DNA from: Kazachstania africana CBS 2517
Taxonomy: Eukaryota; Ascomycota; Saccharomycetes; Saccharomycetales; Saccharomycetaceae
Reading direction: 5' to 3'
Assembly (NCBI RefSeq): GCF_000304475.1
Contig: NC_018941.1
Coordinates: forward strand, 992,001 to 1,056,000
Length of the DNA stretch: 64,000 nt
Of the stretch, positions 40,258-48,951 are shown in pieces; positions within the stretch are counted from its first letter, which is position 1, and each line of letters opens with the position of its first letter. Below the pieces are notes generated by a model. The model was not told the DNA's origin. It searched no databases and worked only from the letters and a program-made list of their open reading frames with translations. Position numbers and translations under genes: made by a program.

Positions 40258-41742
40258 TTATAGATTATTCCAACCAAATAACCAGTTATTCACAGTATGC
40301 AATATACCATTTTTGTCTTGTTTATTTGAATTTTCTTCTTGTTGTCTCATTTTGCTCTCTAGACTTTGAAGGAAATTATGACTACTGGGATTGGTGTTGT
40401 GAACGAATAACGATTTGCCGTCCTTGATGTTTAATCTAAAGGCTGAATAAAGAGCATTTTGTTGTGGTTGTTGTTGGGATGTCACCGTTACTCTATTTTG
40501 ATTGGAATCAATCTCACTAAAAATATGACCTGTTTTATCATTTGGGAAATCGCCCAAAGTACTGGTTGTGATGCCATTACTAGAACTTAGGTTGTTTTCA
40601 CCAATGTTATCATTTTTTTCAATTTTACAAGAAGCTAACTGTTCGACAGTAGCCTTTGCATAAGGGACACATCCGATTAAAGAGCCACCTTGAATAGTAC
40701 CGTTATCTTGCAATGCTCTTAAGGCAGAAGCTTGAGAATCGTAAGTTAATTTGACCCAGCCATCACCTGTAAAGATTGGATACTTTTTATTGTCATTTGT
40801 AGTAGAATTTTTCTTATTTAGTTGTTGATTTTTTATACTTGCCACATTGATTCCAGATGCACTTCTTAAAACTTCAAAATCTTCTAAAATATTACCGAAG
40901 TGTGAAAAATGTGTTATGATCATATTAGAAATAGACTCAGGGTAGCCAAATACAATGACGGCAACTTCTTCAACTGCATTGTTGTTGTTGCGGTCAATTG
41001 TAGAGGTACTTTTAACGCTGTTCGTTGCAACAGTACGGTTGTTAGCCGTCACTCCTTTATCTGAACCATTTATTCCAGTGCCCGAAAGAGTATTTGAACT
41101 TTCTTTAGTGCCAAAAATACTTTTATCGAAAATGTTTAAGTTTGTACTTGAAGCGTTTTGAGTAATGGGTAACGAATTGGTAGATTTTACAAAATCTTCT
41201 TGTTGTCTATTAAATGTTACATTTGAATCCACATGAGCCGAAAGAATTGGCATTGAACCAAATTCATCTTCACGTTTCCAATCATGTATTGAAACCATAG
41301 GAGGTGCCTCTGTAGCATCACCTAATATATTATCTGAATTTAAAGATTTGAGATTTTGTGATGAACCAAACACGGTACTAGTTGGCACTGCTTTCTTGGA
41401 GCCAAAAGTAAGACTATTGAAGCCAGATTCGGTACTCATGTTAGAATTAGGATCAGCTGATTGAGATTGATTATTAGAGGAAGACTGCCTCGTTGATGAC
41501 CGCTTGATGATATTTTGTGGAATAACTCTCTTTCTTGGGTTGTTGAACCAAGAGGGATCCTTTTGAGTCTGGTTAATAGTACTTTGGCCTAATCCACTTT
41601 GGAATCCATTATATTGTGGTGCTGATATCTGTGGATGAAATGAAGGAACATTATTTTGTTGTTGTGTTTGCTGTTGTGATGGTTGCTGCTGCGTTAAGAC
41701 AGACACATTTGTAAATCTTCCGGTACTACTGTTGCTATTCAT
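40258..41742 (-). CDS. NUP53: Nucleoporin of the Nup35/Nup53 family
   Basis: The 494-residue protein (475 in S. cerevisiae) begins with a Gln/Asn/Ser-rich disordered region. A central RRM-like Nup35 domain (about 255-365) includes VAVIVFGYPESISNMIITHF. A C-terminal amphipathic helix (LHTVNNWLFGWNNL) is the known membrane-binding element of the family. Nup53 links inner-ring nucleoporins to the pore membrane and binds the karyopherin Kap121. A few FG dipeptides are spread in the N-terminal half. The ATG at 41742 is followed by MNSNSSTGRF. Position matches YMR153W. A paralogue, ASM4/NUP59, exists in S. cerevisiae; the synteny favours NUP53. Confidence 0.93.
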   Translation of the reverse strand: MNSNSSTGRFTNVSVLTQQQPSQQQTQQQNNVPSFHPQISAPQYNGFQSGLGQSTINQTQKDPSWFNNPRKRVIPQNIIKRSSTRQSSSNNQSQSADPNSNMSTESGFNSLTFGSKKAVPTSTVFGSSQNLKSLNSDNILGDATEAPPMVSIHDWKREDEFGSMPILSAHVDSNVTFNRQQEDFVKSTNSLPITQNASSTNLNIFDKSIFGTKESSNTLSGTGINGSDKGVTANNRTVATNSVKSTSTIDRNNNNAVEEVAVIVFGYPESISNMIITHFSHFGNILEDFEVLRSASGINVASIKNQQLNKKNSTTNDNKKYPIFTGDGWVKLTYDSQASALRALQDNGTIQGGSLIGCVPYAKATVEQLASCKIEKNDNIGENNLSSSNGITTSTLGDFPNDKTGHIFSEIDSNQNRVTVTSQQQPQQNALYSAFRLNIKDGKSLFVHNTNPSSHNFLQSLESKMRQQEENSNKQDKNGILHTVNNWLFGWNNL

Positions 41743-42526
41743 AACTGTAAATGTAATGTGGCACGAATATATATAGCAAAATATGGTCGACTAGTAGTCC
41801 TTTTTCAATGTGATAATCTTTGAATGTCTTTATTTATGAGTTTGATCTCTATATCCAGAAAAATTATTTTTTTTTTTAACATTAAAGCTTGTAACCGGGT
41901 AGTAATCTTCGATGTCATCGTGACTTTCTCATAGTTAAGCACCGACCAAACAAACAAGAATCTGTAGAGCATGGTATGCACTGGTGACTAAATAGTCGAT
42001 ATATAGGCTAGATAGAACTGTTGATTTGTGAAGAGGGTTAAAAGTTAATTCGCAATGGAATATTTACTAGCCTAGGGAATGTCGGCTGTTAGTAACCGAT
42101 AGGACGATAGAGTAATGGAACCTCCTAGCTCTCTTGCACTTTTTCTTTCTATATTACGTGCTAACGTTGCATGCCCATTCATTGTATATAGTTAAATACT
42201 TTTACTGCTGTGTAATTGTGCTTCAAGTGCACCGTAATTTCTCTCGACAATAGAATTTCCAGATATTGCAAAATTCAACTTTGAGGTTCAAAGCCAAAGG
42301 ATTAAGCCATCTTATTCCTAAATTACGGGTCTGTAAAATGAATAGGTTCATCATTACGTTCTATAAGGGTCTTTGGTCATGTCACCCCTACAGAGTTTCT
42401 ACGATTAAATGATGAAGTTGGAAATTATAAATTAATCGTGTGTACATAAAAAAATAAGAATACTACATTGCTCAAAAGGTAATTATTAGTCATGTTTTAT
42501 CGTACATGAAAACAATTGAAGGCAAA
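41743..42526. other. Long intergenic region upstream of NUP53
   Basis: These 784 bp lie between the NUP53 start and the YIM1 stop. No coding frame, tRNA or LTR end is recognisable. The T-tract at about 41867-41878 is probably a nucleosome-excluding element of the NUP53 promoter. Nothing else is supported. Confidence 0.35.
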
Positions 42527-43621
42527 TCAGTCGATTTTAACGACGACTTTGCCCTTTGCTCTATTGGACTTCAATCTCTCAATTGCCTTATCAAATTCGT
42601 TGAACGAATACACAGAATCAATTTGAGGTTTGAATGTTCCCTTCTCGAGCATCCTATTTCCTAGTTCCATATAATTAGCTTCTTTCTTTACGAAGGGGAA
42701 AGCATAATTGAATTTTCTGAAGGGATTTAAGGCTCTGAATGGTGCTTTCAATGCTGCAAAAGAATCTAACAATCCCGGCTTTTTATAGTTATACTTTGCA
42801 TCACCAGCAACAGTAATAAAGTAAGAATTGGTATTTTTTGGCTTCAAAACCTGGTCCATAATAGGGAAAAATTGACTATTGCCAACGGAATCAAAAATAA
42901 GATCGAATTTTTCACCGTTTAATTTCTCTTCGATGAATTGTTGAACATTTTTAACAGTGACATCGTTACCTTCATCGTCATTATAAGGTAGAAGATAATC
43001 GAAACCGAATTCTTTGTTACGTTCGATGGAATTCTGATTACAAATGCCAACAACAGTACCGACCTTTAAATGATTCTTTGCAATTTGAGCTAGACAATTA
43101 GAGACTGAAGTAGATGCACCGATGACAAGAATTTTTGAATTTTCAGTCCATTTTTGTTTCCTATGGAAAAGAACGGCGTAAGCAGAACCGAAAACTAAGG
43201 GCCATGAAGCGGCAGTCTCAAAATCTATACTATTATCAATATGTGCAATAGCGGCTTGTTTAGTTGGATCCATCACTAAGTAGTCGGAGAGGGTACCATG
43301 TGGGCCGAAAATATGGCCAAACATACCATTAACTCGATCTCCGATCTGCCATTTAGGGTCAACGTTGGCACCCCTCCGAACAATGACACCGGCATAGTCT
43401 CTAGAGTAAGTTTTCAGATCATTTCGAGTAATATAAGGAAAGCAAAGTCCGTGAACGATGAAGTCGATAGGGTTTAAAGCAGCAGCCTTGAGATTGATTA
43501 CAATTTCATCGTCACTATAACATTTGTCTAGGTTGATTTCTTTAGTGGTAATGGAAGCTGGGGTTGTGTAGTTTACGAATGTGACAGATCTTTGCGTGGT
43601 CATAGTTTCTGATGAAGCCAT
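42527..43621 (-). CDS. YIM1: Zinc-free medium-chain dehydrogenase/reductase (lipid-droplet Yim1)
   Basis: The 364-residue protein (365 in S. cerevisiae) has the MDR fold. A GroES-like N-terminal half (VINLKAAALNPIDFIVHG, YAGVIVRRGANVDPKWQIGDRV) precedes a Rossmann half with an SxxxS variant of the nucleotide loop (ILVIGASTSVSNCLAQIA). Zinc-binding cysteines are absent, as in quinone-oxidoreductase-like members. S. cerevisiae Yim1 is found on lipid droplets and affects DNA-damage sensitivity; its substrate is unknown. The ATG at 43621 gives MASSETMTTQRS, and a second ATG lies six codons in. Position matches YMR152W. Confidence 0.93.
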   Translation of the reverse strand: MASSETMTTQRSVTFVNYTTPASITTKEINLDKCYSDDEIVINLKAAALNPIDFIVHGLCFPYITRNDLKTYSRDYAGVIVRRGANVDPKWQIGDRVNGMFGHIFGPHGTLSDYLVMDPTKQAAIAHIDNSIDFETAASWPLVFGSAYAVLFHRKQKWTENSKILVIGASTSVSNCLAQIAKNHLKVGTVVGICNQNSIERNKEFGFDYLLPYNDDEGNDVTVKNVQQFIEEKLNGEKFDLIFDSVGNSQFFPIMDQVLKPKNTNSYFITVAGDAKYNYKKPGLLDSFAALKAPFRALNPFRKFNYAFPFVKKEANYMELGNRMLEKGTFKPQIDSVYSFNEFDKAIERLKSNRAKGKVVVKID

Positions 43622-45129
43622 TTCGAGTATGATTGATTTGAAACTGGTTTCAAGATTGTAATTTTGAGTCTGTCAATTATTGCCTCTTTTATATCCTTGC
43701 TATCCTTTTTTCATATTTTTTTTGCTGAAACTACAACACCTTCAGAACAACATTCTATTCCGTTCTCTGATATTAGAATATCGAATGCAGACAAGGTAAA
43801 AAAGGCTTATATGAAGAGCATCTTGTAGACAGTTCCACGGAACTGCACTTACGATCTAGCTACTGCCAATTAAGCTTGCAAGACGTTATTGTATTGTGCA
43901 TAAGCAAGTTCTAGGACAGGTACAAATGCGCCAAATGCAGAACAGTTGTAAATTAGTAAATACGCGCAATGGTTTCTAGAATAATCCATTGCAACTAAAT
44001 AGATGATATGTAATATATGATCATAATAATTCTTTTCAATGCAGGGATTCAATTGGAAAAGCAAAGACGAGTGGAAAATCAGTTTATCACAAGGAAAGAA
44101 TTATTAGCAGCAAAGAAGTGTTCAAGTGGATAACTGTGGCCAGTCTTCCAACCAATTTGACACGTGAAAATCTCCATAGATGTTGGATATTGATAAAGCC
44201 AATGCTTTACCCAACAAATGGCGATAAGAAGGTTACATCCGCTGATGAGCTTGAATGTTTTGCACTTTCAAACGCTGATGCATACAAAATGAAAAATTTT
44301 CTTATTCCCCAGGAGAAGTCCTCGGGACTAAAACTATTAAACCCGCAAGCATCAGGGCAATAGTAAGTATAAACTGTCCAATAACTAGTTGTAAAGTGTA
44401 TATAACTACTTATTAAAGAAGTTTATCAAGAGAAGTCTGTTATGAAGTCTGGCAGTAAGAATTGTTTTTCGTTTTAGCCACCGCGAACTCCTTGATTGCT
44501 ATATTATTTCTAGATTTCAATAGCAAGATATTAAATTGTCCTATATGGAAAAAAATTCTTGCAAGAGAAACTCTTCTATGCCAAAGCGTTTTGATACATT
44601 CAAGTGCTTTCCCTTTAATATCAATGACAGATTTGTTGAACTGAGCCTGGGATGGTTAATGGTTCTGTAATATTAAAGTAGCTACTAGACGACGTACCAG
44701 TAGCAGACAAAATTTAACAATAGATTGTAACTACGTACCAATAGAATGATGCTCCTTGCCTCCCCACATGAGGAGGACTATAATCAGATAGCAATATTTG
44801 ATGCCTATTTATATACTGATTTACGTTAGAAAAATTGACTTTTCTTGCATGGTAAGTAACTCTTGACAATGGGTTATTTGACTTTTTTAATAGTAGAAGC
44901 TATGTTCTACCTTCCTGTTAGTTATTTGCGATACATATTGAAGATTGGACGCCCTTCAACAAGATTTGTATTAACATCTCTATCATCTATGACACTATGC
45001 TGTTACCGAGATTTTTTACAAGTTAAATTTTTTTGAATTAAAGGATAATACTATTTAGTTTACTTGAGCTACCAAGATTTCACCAACAGGATTGTCAGAC
45101 TCCTGCTCTTTCATAACGGCACATATGTC
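43622..45129. other. 1.5-kb gap between YIM1 and IMP1 with unexplained coding-like fragments
   Basis: No intact gene is seen. Around 44010-44363 the plus strand stays open for about 118 codons without an early ATG (an open stretch ending at a TAG at 44361), and two other frames over 44040-44130 also read for 25-30 codons with protein-like composition. I do not recognise any of them. The gap could hold a decayed gene or element, or simply chance frames. No LTR, tRNA or target-site duplication was recognised. Confidence 0.35.
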
Positions 45130-45645
45130 ATGTCCCTTAAGCTAGCACGAAGTACATTCACCACAGGATTGAAATGCTTCTGTCTTCTGCATGAGATTCA
45201 TAGAAATGTTTATGAATTCACTGAGACTGCGGGTGAATCAATGATTCCAACCCTGTCGCCTCAAAATGATTACGTTCATGTATATAAGAATCTGCCTCAT
45301 ATTTTGAAGAATTTAAAGATTGGTGATTGTGTGGTATTGATGAAACCAAATGATAGCGATTCAAGAGTTTGTAAGAGGATTACTGGAATGCCCGATGATA
45401 TAATTCTGGTTGATCCTTCAAATGAAAATAATCCGAATGCAACGAATGAATACATAAGAGTCCCCAAAGGTCATGTTTGGGTTACGGGAGACAATTTATC
45501 GATGTCATTAGATTCAAGAAGTTACAATGTGGTTTCTATGGGATTAATTGTAGGGAAAGTTATTGCTGCAAATAATCTTAATGATAAGAAACGATGGCTC
45601 GGTTTTAGATTTATCGAAAATAACTATTTAAAGGAGGAAAATTGA
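45130..45645 (+). CDS. IMP1: Mitochondrial inner membrane protease subunit 1
   Basis: The 171-residue protein (190 in S. cerevisiae) is a type I signal peptidase of the serine-lysine dyad class. The nucleophile is Ser37 in GESMIPTL and the general base is Lys82 in VCKRITGMP. The box GHVWVTGDNLSMSLDSR is the third family motif. An N-terminal hydrophobic stretch (TTGLKCFCLLHEIH) anchors it in the inner membrane with the active site in the intermembrane space. Imp1 matures proteins such as Cox2 and Nde1. The open frame begins at a TTG at 45064; the ATG at 45130 (MSLKLARSTF) matches the family start. Position matches YMR150C. Confidence 0.94.
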   Translation: MSLKLARSTFTTGLKCFCLLHEIHRNVYEFTETAGESMIPTLSPQNDYVHVYKNLPHILKNLKIGDCVVLMKPNDSDSRVCKRITGMPDDIILVDPSNENNPNATNEYIRVPKGHVWVTGDNLSMSLDSRSYNVVSMGLIVGKVIAANNLNDKKRWLGFRFIENNYLKEEN

Positions 45646-45672
45646 ATGAAATATTCTATATAGGATGAAATT

Positions 45673-46512
45673 TTAAACAATTGATTTAGAGGTTCTTAAA
45701 AATTTTGTACCAAATAATATACCAACTATAGCAACGTAGAACATATAATGTAAAGTGGTAAAAATTGAGCTACCGATGTAGTACATTGTGAAGACGTATT
45801 CAGTGGAGACAATTGATCCAATAAAGATGGCAAAGTACAGTGTGCTGACTTGTGAAAGATTCTCAAAAGAAATAGCGTTGAAGTTGAACCATGAGAAGAA
45901 TAAACATAGTACGGTAAAGACTGTAGCTAGCATGAATAGTTGTGCAATAAATGGAGCGACAGTCTTGTGATCTTCAGGGAACGTATGAGAAAGTTCCTTT
46001 CTAAATTTAAATTCATTTTCAATTGGCTCGTAACCAACAATATTTGATAAATCTAATTCAGTGATCTTGTTGAATAATTTATCTTTTGAACCATTAGCTA
46101 TAATTAAATGTAAAGATAACTTTTCATTTGATAAGATCGAAGATTCCAATAATGAATTTGGCAAATTACTAATTTTTAATCTGAAAATAATAATATTATC
46201 TTTATTTGACTTTTTTGATTTCTTTGGTTCTAATGAGATATAAGATTCGGTCTTATCGTTACCAACTAATAGAGCCAATTGATTTGCAGATTCTTGATTC
46301 AGTTTAAAGCTTAAAGAGATAGTTTCATTTAATCTGTCAATGAGAATTGGGGCCGATTCCTTTAAGGCATGTTTAGAATCAAAATCACCTAATTTGATGG
46401 GTTCGAGATCTGAATATTTAGAGAAACTTATTTTGGTGTCCTTAATAGATATGGAAGCCAAAGAGTAACAAAACAGTGTAAACAATATGATAATTGAGTT
46501 TATTAGTTTCAT
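45673..46512 (-). CDS. SWP1: Oligosaccharyltransferase delta subunit (ribophorin II family)
   Basis: The 279-residue protein (286 in S. cerevisiae) has a cleavable signal peptide (MKLINSIIILFTLFCYSLAS). A luminal domain follows, with one potential N-glycan site (NETIS) and a second at NGSK. Three C-terminal membrane segments (APFIAQLFMLATVFTVLCLFF and two more) complete it. Swp1 is an essential subunit of the ER oligosaccharyltransferase, assembling with Wbp1 and Ost2. The ATG at 46512 is used because the frame above it begins at TTG three codons upstream. The gene is convergent with IMP1, with 27 bp between stops. Position matches YMR149W. Confidence 0.93.
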   Translation of the reverse strand: MKLINSIIILFTLFCYSLASISIKDTKISFSKYSDLEPIKLGDFDSKHALKESAPILIDRLNETISLSFKLNQESANQLALLVGNDKTESYISLEPKKSKKSNKDNIIIFRLKISNLPNSLLESSILSNEKLSLHLIIANGSKDKLFNKITELDLSNIVGYEPIENEFKFRKELSHTFPEDHKTVAPFIAQLFMLATVFTVLCLFFSWFNFNAISFENLSQVSTLYFAIFIGSIVSTEYVFTMYYIGSSIFTTLHYMFYVAIVGILFGTKFLRTSKSIV

Positions 46513-46908
46513 ATTTATCAAGTTATTAAAATGGATTAAAGGGGGGTTGGGAGAAAGGAAGAAAAGCGGAGAGTAATCAATATTTTTTTTTCTGATGCTT
46601 ACTTAGCTAGTTTCTACCGTATATAAATGAATAAATGAGTAATAAAGAGAATACACCAAAACAAATAATGAATATACATATTTAAATTGACCAATTTTTT
46701 GACACGTTTTGATTTTGAAATGCGCTGTTTGCTGCCGGTTCGAAAGAATAAAAAAAAAGAGTGTGTGTGATAGCGCTTTGAAAAATAAATATCACGAGCG
46801 GGTAATAAAAATAAAATAAAATAATAATAAAATAAAATGGTCTTGCGACACAATAAATGGAAGATGAAAGCTGGCTGGCTGGGTGGCTGGCTGATTGGTG
46901 ACATAATT
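46513..46908. other. Region upstream of SWP1 and downstream of LDO16
   Basis: These 396 bp contain A/T-rich tracts and a short GGCTG-repeated stretch near 46872-46891 directly downstream of the LDO16 stop. A frame on the minus strand at 46614-46904 begins near the LDO stop but has low-complexity Phe/Tyr composition and is treated as chance. No other element is recognised. Confidence 0.35.
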
Positions 46909-47244
46909 TTAATGATGTATTACATTTTCATCACGAACACTCAACGTGGTTTGAGTATAACGTCCATTTTCATCGTCATGTAGCTCAATTTGTTGATCTT
47001 GATTTTTGGAACCACTTTGTAAAGCCATTCTATCTAAGATTTTTTTCAAATTTCTATCGGTTTTGAAATAGATATATTGACCCATCTTGAATGTTAAATT
47101 ACTGACAAATCCAAATACAACGACACCTGTTGCGAAAAGAAATGATATTCCTAATAATGGTAAAATTAAGAGCGAAGCAATGAAACCTATTGACATGAAA
47201 ATGATAAAATATGTCAGAAAATAAAAAGTTGAAATTGATACCAT
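46909..47244 (-). CDS. LDO16: Lipid-droplet organisation protein LDO16 (OSW5), internal start
   Basis: Starting at the internal ATG at 47244 the protein has 111 residues (148 in S. cerevisiae). The start [21 protein letters not shown] aligns with the LDO16 start, and the shared block [22 protein letters not shown] follows. This hydrophobic hairpin inserts into the lipid droplet or ER membrane at seipin sites. The tail is shorter than in S. cerevisiae. The part of the reading frame upstream (47457-47245) has no ATG and would be translated only in the spliced LDO45 product. LDO16 would need its own promoter, probably within the LDO45 intron or exon 2. Position matches YMR148W. Confidence 0.8.
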   Translation of the reverse strand: MVSISTFYFLTYFIIFMSIGFIASLLILPLLGISFLFATGVVVFGFVSNLTFKMGQYIYFKTDRNLKKILDRMALQSGSKNQDQQIELHDDENGRYTQTTLSVRDENVIHH

Positions 47245-48116
47245 TATTAGAATCAGTGATATCAATATTGGTAATGAAGTTGAAACTGTTAGAGAGAGTA
47301 AGAAAAGAGTCTGATATGGTTTTCTCTCAAAATTAATAATTATCTTGGCGATAATTTTACGTAATTTTAATTTTAAATTAATCAATTTTAAAACAAATTG
47401 ATTATCTTGGTTTTCCAAATTTTCTGCGCTGGTTAATGACGATATTGTTGTCGTCAACTGGCTGTTGATATAAGAGAAGAGTTATTTTTATACCGATGAC
47501 AATTTAATATTAAATTCGCATGTTCCATATAAAGAATCTTTCTTGTAATATGTTACTTCTTGATTTTATTGGAAACTTACCTGGTAATAATAGGAAAAAA
47601 AAAAAGGTTTAGCATATTACAATTTCAATTCATAATTAAAAAATTTTTTTTTGTGTCATCGATATAAAAAACAACAATTAGCAATTGTTAGTATAATGGA
47701 AGAGGAAAAACTTCATAGTGAGTAAATCCAACATACGTTATGAGGTTAGCTAATTTTGGAAACCAAAAATTTAAATATAATACAAATAACCAGAAGTTTT
47801 CATAAAATTTCAATTCAAAATTTTCTAATAAGTTCCCCACATTTGCGAAAAAGTTATTCCAAATTTCTTTCAATTTTGACTTTTTTGGACTTATAATATT
47901 ATCACTTTTAATTGTATTTGTCGTTAAAATGGTTGATTCTGGTGAATATTGACTTGTATAAGTAAGGTTTAATAGATGTTCTTGAATTGACGTGTCAGAA
48001 TTAATTTCATTTGGCGATTCGTGAATTGGTTTTAACTTCGTGTACCTTTTCATACTATGTACACTATTATCGAAAGAGGTAGTTTCTTTAATTTTAGCTT
48101 GTAGTAGTGTAGCCAT
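46909..48116 (-). CDS. LDO45: Lipid-droplet organisation protein LDO45, made by splicing (two exons)
   Basis: Exon 1 is 48116-47737 and exon 2 is 47461-46909. Joined they give 933 nt and 310 residues in one frame. Exon 1 alone corresponds to the S. cerevisiae ORF YMR147W and exon 2 to YMR148W (LDO16/OSW5). In S. cerevisiae LDO45 is known to arise from a spliced transcript over both ORFs; the sequence here supports the same design. Exon 1 ends at the canonical 5' site GTATGT (47736-47731) with two bases of a codon. Exon 2 follows AACAG and supplies the third base, restoring frame. The product has a charged N-terminal region and the seipin-binding membrane hairpin of LDO16 at the C-terminus. 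It works at lipid droplets with seipin. The intron is described separately. Confidence 0.8.
47462..47736 (-). other. LDO45 intron (275 nt) with internal back-to-back splice site
   Basis: The 5' site is GTATGT at 47736-47731. A perfect branch point TACTAAC is at 47693-47687, and the stop codon of the unspliced exon-1 frame lies inside it. The final 3' site is AACAG at 47466-47462, preceded by pyrimidines and an AATAAC possible branch element. The first AG after the perfect branch point is instead at 47582-47581, after a T11 tract, and is followed immediately by GTAAGT. Using that first AG alone would give an immediate stop (ACG TAA) and a shortened protein; a second splice from GTAAGT to AACAG gives the same mRNA as direct splicing. 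Confidence 0.7.
47575..47583 (-). promoter_or_regulatory. Adjacent 3' and 5' splice sites (CAG|GTAAGT) inside the LDO45 intron
   Basis: On the minus strand the sequence reads TTACCAG followed directly by GTAAGT, with an 11-T pyrimidine tract 12 bp upstream of the AG. This layout is that of a recursive-splicing ratchet point (a zero-length exon). Alternatively it is the 3' end of a short alternative first exon for LDO16: an ATG at about 47615 is in frame through AG to exon 2. Confidence 0.5.
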
Positions 48117-48951
48117 TAATGATCATATATATGAGAAGGGGATGGTATGATAGGCGGGGCAAACAGAGAGTAATGATAACAGACGGAGAAGATGAGTTAC
48201 GAAATACAACAATATTTATTTTTTTTTTCTGGAGGGGACCAAACTTCTATAATTTTCTGCCTAATTCAACCCTCTCTCTTTGTTTCTCTCTCTCTATATA
48301 TATATACATATACCATATATCACTTGGAAATACCGTATACTCAAAGCCACATACAGAGCTACACTATATATGTATATATCAGCCCAGGCTATTCTGCCCA
48401 TTCAACTTATCTCGATCCAAATCGATGGAATAATGGAATTCTGAATTCGGTGCATCAAAATCTGTCAACCAAATTCCTTTACCGCAAGAGGAAACTCTTG
48501 CTTCCTTAAATTGAAATTAAGAGATTCAAATTGCAGGACAGAAAAAAAAAAGAAAGCTCCCCAATCACGTGGCAGTTCGCTCAAAACGCTGATGAAAAGA
48601 AGGTAATTAATTTTCCTAATTAGGTAATAGTCGGCTCTCCACAGATTTGATATCAAAAAAAGAGAAACTGAGATATTCAGTCACGTGTAAAACCACGTGA
48701 CTGAATATCACTCTATACTCAGCCCTATATTAGGTCTGGTACAAGTCTTTTTATTTCACGTGACTTCAATGTTTTTTTGTTTTTTGTTTTTTTCGTTGTT
48801 CTTGTTCTTTGGAAAATTTTTCAAAAGTGCTTTTTTGTTCCAACAGGAAAATTTTTTGCTCAGCAATGAGTTTGAATAAGATATAAAGAAAGACAGGCTT
48901 ATAGCCACTTGTACACACACCACAAATAACCAAAAAGCAAACTAAGGAAGG
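48117..48951 (+). promoter_or_regulatory. Divergent promoter region of LDO45 and TIF34
   Basis: These 835 bp contain four CACGTG cores: at 48566-48571, two within the inverted repeat at 48672-48709, and at 48757-48762. Three are in the context TCACGTG, the Cbf1 half-consensus RTCACRTG. A CT/TA tract lies at about 48283-48306, and T-rich DNA at 48770-48800 precedes TIF34. Overlapping small frames at 48119-48509 are low complexity and treated as chance. Confidence 0.55.
48672..48709. repeat. Perfect inverted repeat, 16-bp arms, each with CACGTG
   Basis: Arm 1 (48672-48687, GATATTCAGTCACGTG) and arm 2 (48694-48709) are exact reverse complements around the 6-nt spacer TAAAAC. It lies 243 bp upstream of the TIF34 ATG. 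Each arm ends in the bHLH core CACGTG, so the element offers two symmetrically placed sites for a factor such as Cbf1, or may form a hairpin. Confidence 0.9.

Noticed and set aside
43870..44064. Minus-strand frame ending VPVLELAYAQYNN as a retrotransposon integrase relic
   Set aside because: The resemblance to integrase text is a few residues only; no motif cluster, LTR or target duplication supports it.
46614..46904. 96-codon minus-strand frame after LDO16
   Set aside because: Low-complexity Phe/Tyr/Ile composition in the 3' region; no family resemblance.
48119..48509. Overlapping plus-strand frames of about 104 codons upstream of TIF34
   Set aside because: They are driven by CT and TA tracts (runs of Ser, Leu, Tyr, Ile) and overlap each other in two frames.
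48660..48800. Possible point centromere (CDEI-like TCACGTG followed by AT-rich DNA)
   Set aside because: No CDEIII core (TGT...CCGAA...) was found downstream at the right distance, and the flanking genes are not centromere-linked in the syntenic chromosome.
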